A stretch of 32,045 bases of DNA from positions 1-32,045 of the forward strand of contig JAEDOI010000010.1 of assembly GCA_016302065.1 (NCBI GenBank), given 5' to 3'. The DNA comes from Bacilli bacterium. GTDB lineage: Bacteria > Bacillota_I > Bacilli_A > RFN20 > CAG-826. Positions 31,618 to 32,045 of this stretch are shown one piece after another. Both the position numbers and the translations under genes were made by a program. The notes beneath the pieces were generated by a model, which was not told where the DNA came from, made no database searches, and saw only the letters and a list, made by a program, of their open reading frames with translations. Numbering within the stretch: position 1 is the stretch's first letter; each line of letters opens with the position of its first letter.

Positions 31618-31811
31618 GTTTAACAGATATTATTGTTTTAATTATCGTTTTATCTTTATTTCTTGGAATAACTATTTTCTTAATAGTTAAATATAAAAAT
31701 AATCCTTGTTATGGCTGTTCTTTTTCAAAAAAAGGAAGAAAAAATAGATTATTAAAAGCTTATTATAAGAAATATAAGAAAAATAAAAATAAATCTTGCA
31801 CTAGGCTTTAA
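31614..31811 (+). CDS. Small FeoB-associated Cys-containing membrane protein, copy 2
   Basis: The 65-residue product starts MSLTDIIV like copy 1, has one membrane helix (about 4-28), then NNPCYGCSF with a CxxC pair, a strongly basic tail and a final Cys near the end. AAGGA (31601-31605) lies eight bases before ATG 31614, which overlaps the copy 1 stop (ATGA); ATG 31605 overlaps that site and is less likely. The CxxC is the usual feature of the FeoB-associated family. Confidence 0.78.
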   Translation: MSLTDIIVLIIVLSLFLGITIFLIVKYKNNPCYGCSFSKKGRKNRLLKAYYKKYKKNKNKSCTRL

Positions 31812-31824
31812 TTTTTTGTAATAT
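31796..31824 (+). promoter_or_regulatory. Promoter of rpsU
   Basis: TTGCAC (31796-31801) and TAATAT (31819-31824) are 17 bases apart, overlapping the end of the preceding gene. The start near 31831 leaves a 21-base leader with AAAGGTGG. Confidence 0.6.
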
Positions 31825-31851
31825 TTATACGCTTGGAAAGGTGGTAAGAAT

Positions 31852-32025
31852 ATGTCAAAAGTAGTAGTAAGAGAAGGCGAAACATTAGATGAAGCTTTAA
31901 GAAGATTTAAAAGACAAGTCAATAAAGCTGGTACCATCCAAGAATGTCGTAAAAGAGAATTCTATTTAAAGAAAAATTTAAAAAGAAAGATCAAAAGCGA
32001 AAACGCTAGAAAAAAATATAGATAG
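31852..32025 (+). CDS. rpsU: 30S ribosomal protein S21
   Basis: The 57-residue basic protein matches S21: MSKVVVREGETLDEALRRFKR at the N-terminus (given in part), then KAGTIQECRKREFY and a Lys/Arg-rich tail KNLKRKIKSENARKKYR. Length is exactly that of the family. AAAGGTGG lies seven bases before ATG 31852. It assists late 30S assembly and initiation and is usually highly expressed, in keeping with the strong ribosome site. Confidence 0.96.
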   Translation: MSKVVVREGETLDEALRRFKRQVNKAGTIQECRKREFYLKKNLKRKIKSENARKKYR

Positions 32026-32045
32026 ATAATTTAAAGGCAACATAT

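Noticed and set aside
1..32045. CRISPR array or Cas genes
   Set aside because: No regularly spaced repeats and no Cas-like proteins are present.
1..32045. UGA read as tryptophan, as in mycoplasmas
   Set aside because: TGA ends many intact genes at the expected length (for example at 5408-5410, 13288-13290 and 27791-27793).

Overview
The window is strongly AT-rich, densely coding bacterial chromosome using the standard code (TGA ends many genes, for example the first ATP-grasp gene and pgsA). The gene order points to Bacillota, class Bacilli or a close Mollicutes-like gut lineage: gpsB next to a class B RNase P RNA; recA, rny, ymdB, miaB and a ymcA-like gene in a row; divIVA-type and YoaK, YfcE and YhiN family proteins. 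I cannot place it to genus.

Layout. 1-2,900 is accessory DNA: the tail of an unknown protein, remains of two different insertion-sequence orfA genes with stops and frameshifts, and an intact HTH regulator plus HipA-type kinase pair. 2,900-4,500 holds a small membrane protein, a TetR regulator and a second membrane protein. 4,550-6,780 carries two overlapping RimK-like ATP-grasp ligases and a DJ-1 family protein. 6,795-8,223 (minus strand) has an NfuA-type Fe-S protein and a Fic protein. 8,456-8,950 is a five-tRNA operon (Val-Tyr-Gln-Lys-Leu as transcribed) with a clear promoter and terminator. 9,032-11,697 (minus) has pgi, an S1-domain gene and a HAD phosphatase.

11,863-22,310 (plus) is a long housekeeping run: gpsB, rnpB, pgsA, pncC, recA, rny, ymdB, miaB, ymcA-like, miaA, tcdA, fhs. 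It joins RNA decay (RNase Y with a probable YmcA-type partner) to tRNA position-37 modification (MiaA, MiaB, TcdA). Likely substrates of these enzymes, tRNA-Leu(UAA), tRNA-Tyr(GUA) and tRNA-Lys(UUU), lie in the tRNA operon of the same window.

22,304-28,578 contains a nucleosidase, a ZIP metal transporter, a YhiN-type flavoprotein, a YfcE-type phosphoesterase, an Orn/Lys/Arg decarboxylase family enzyme, a YoaK-type membrane protein and an SDR. 28,579-31,811 is an iron-uptake locus: a DtxR-type repressor divergent from feoA-feoB, followed by two tandem, related small Cys-containing membrane proteins. rpsU closes the window.

A recurring regulatory theme is that several promoters (HTH antitoxin, ATP-grasp pair, nfuA, ZIP, dtxR) place the predicted transcription start at or within a few bases of the start codon, with no Shine-Dalgarno sequence. 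Two others begin with a perfect palindrome that forms nearly the whole leader. All promoter and operator calls are read by eye and are inferences.
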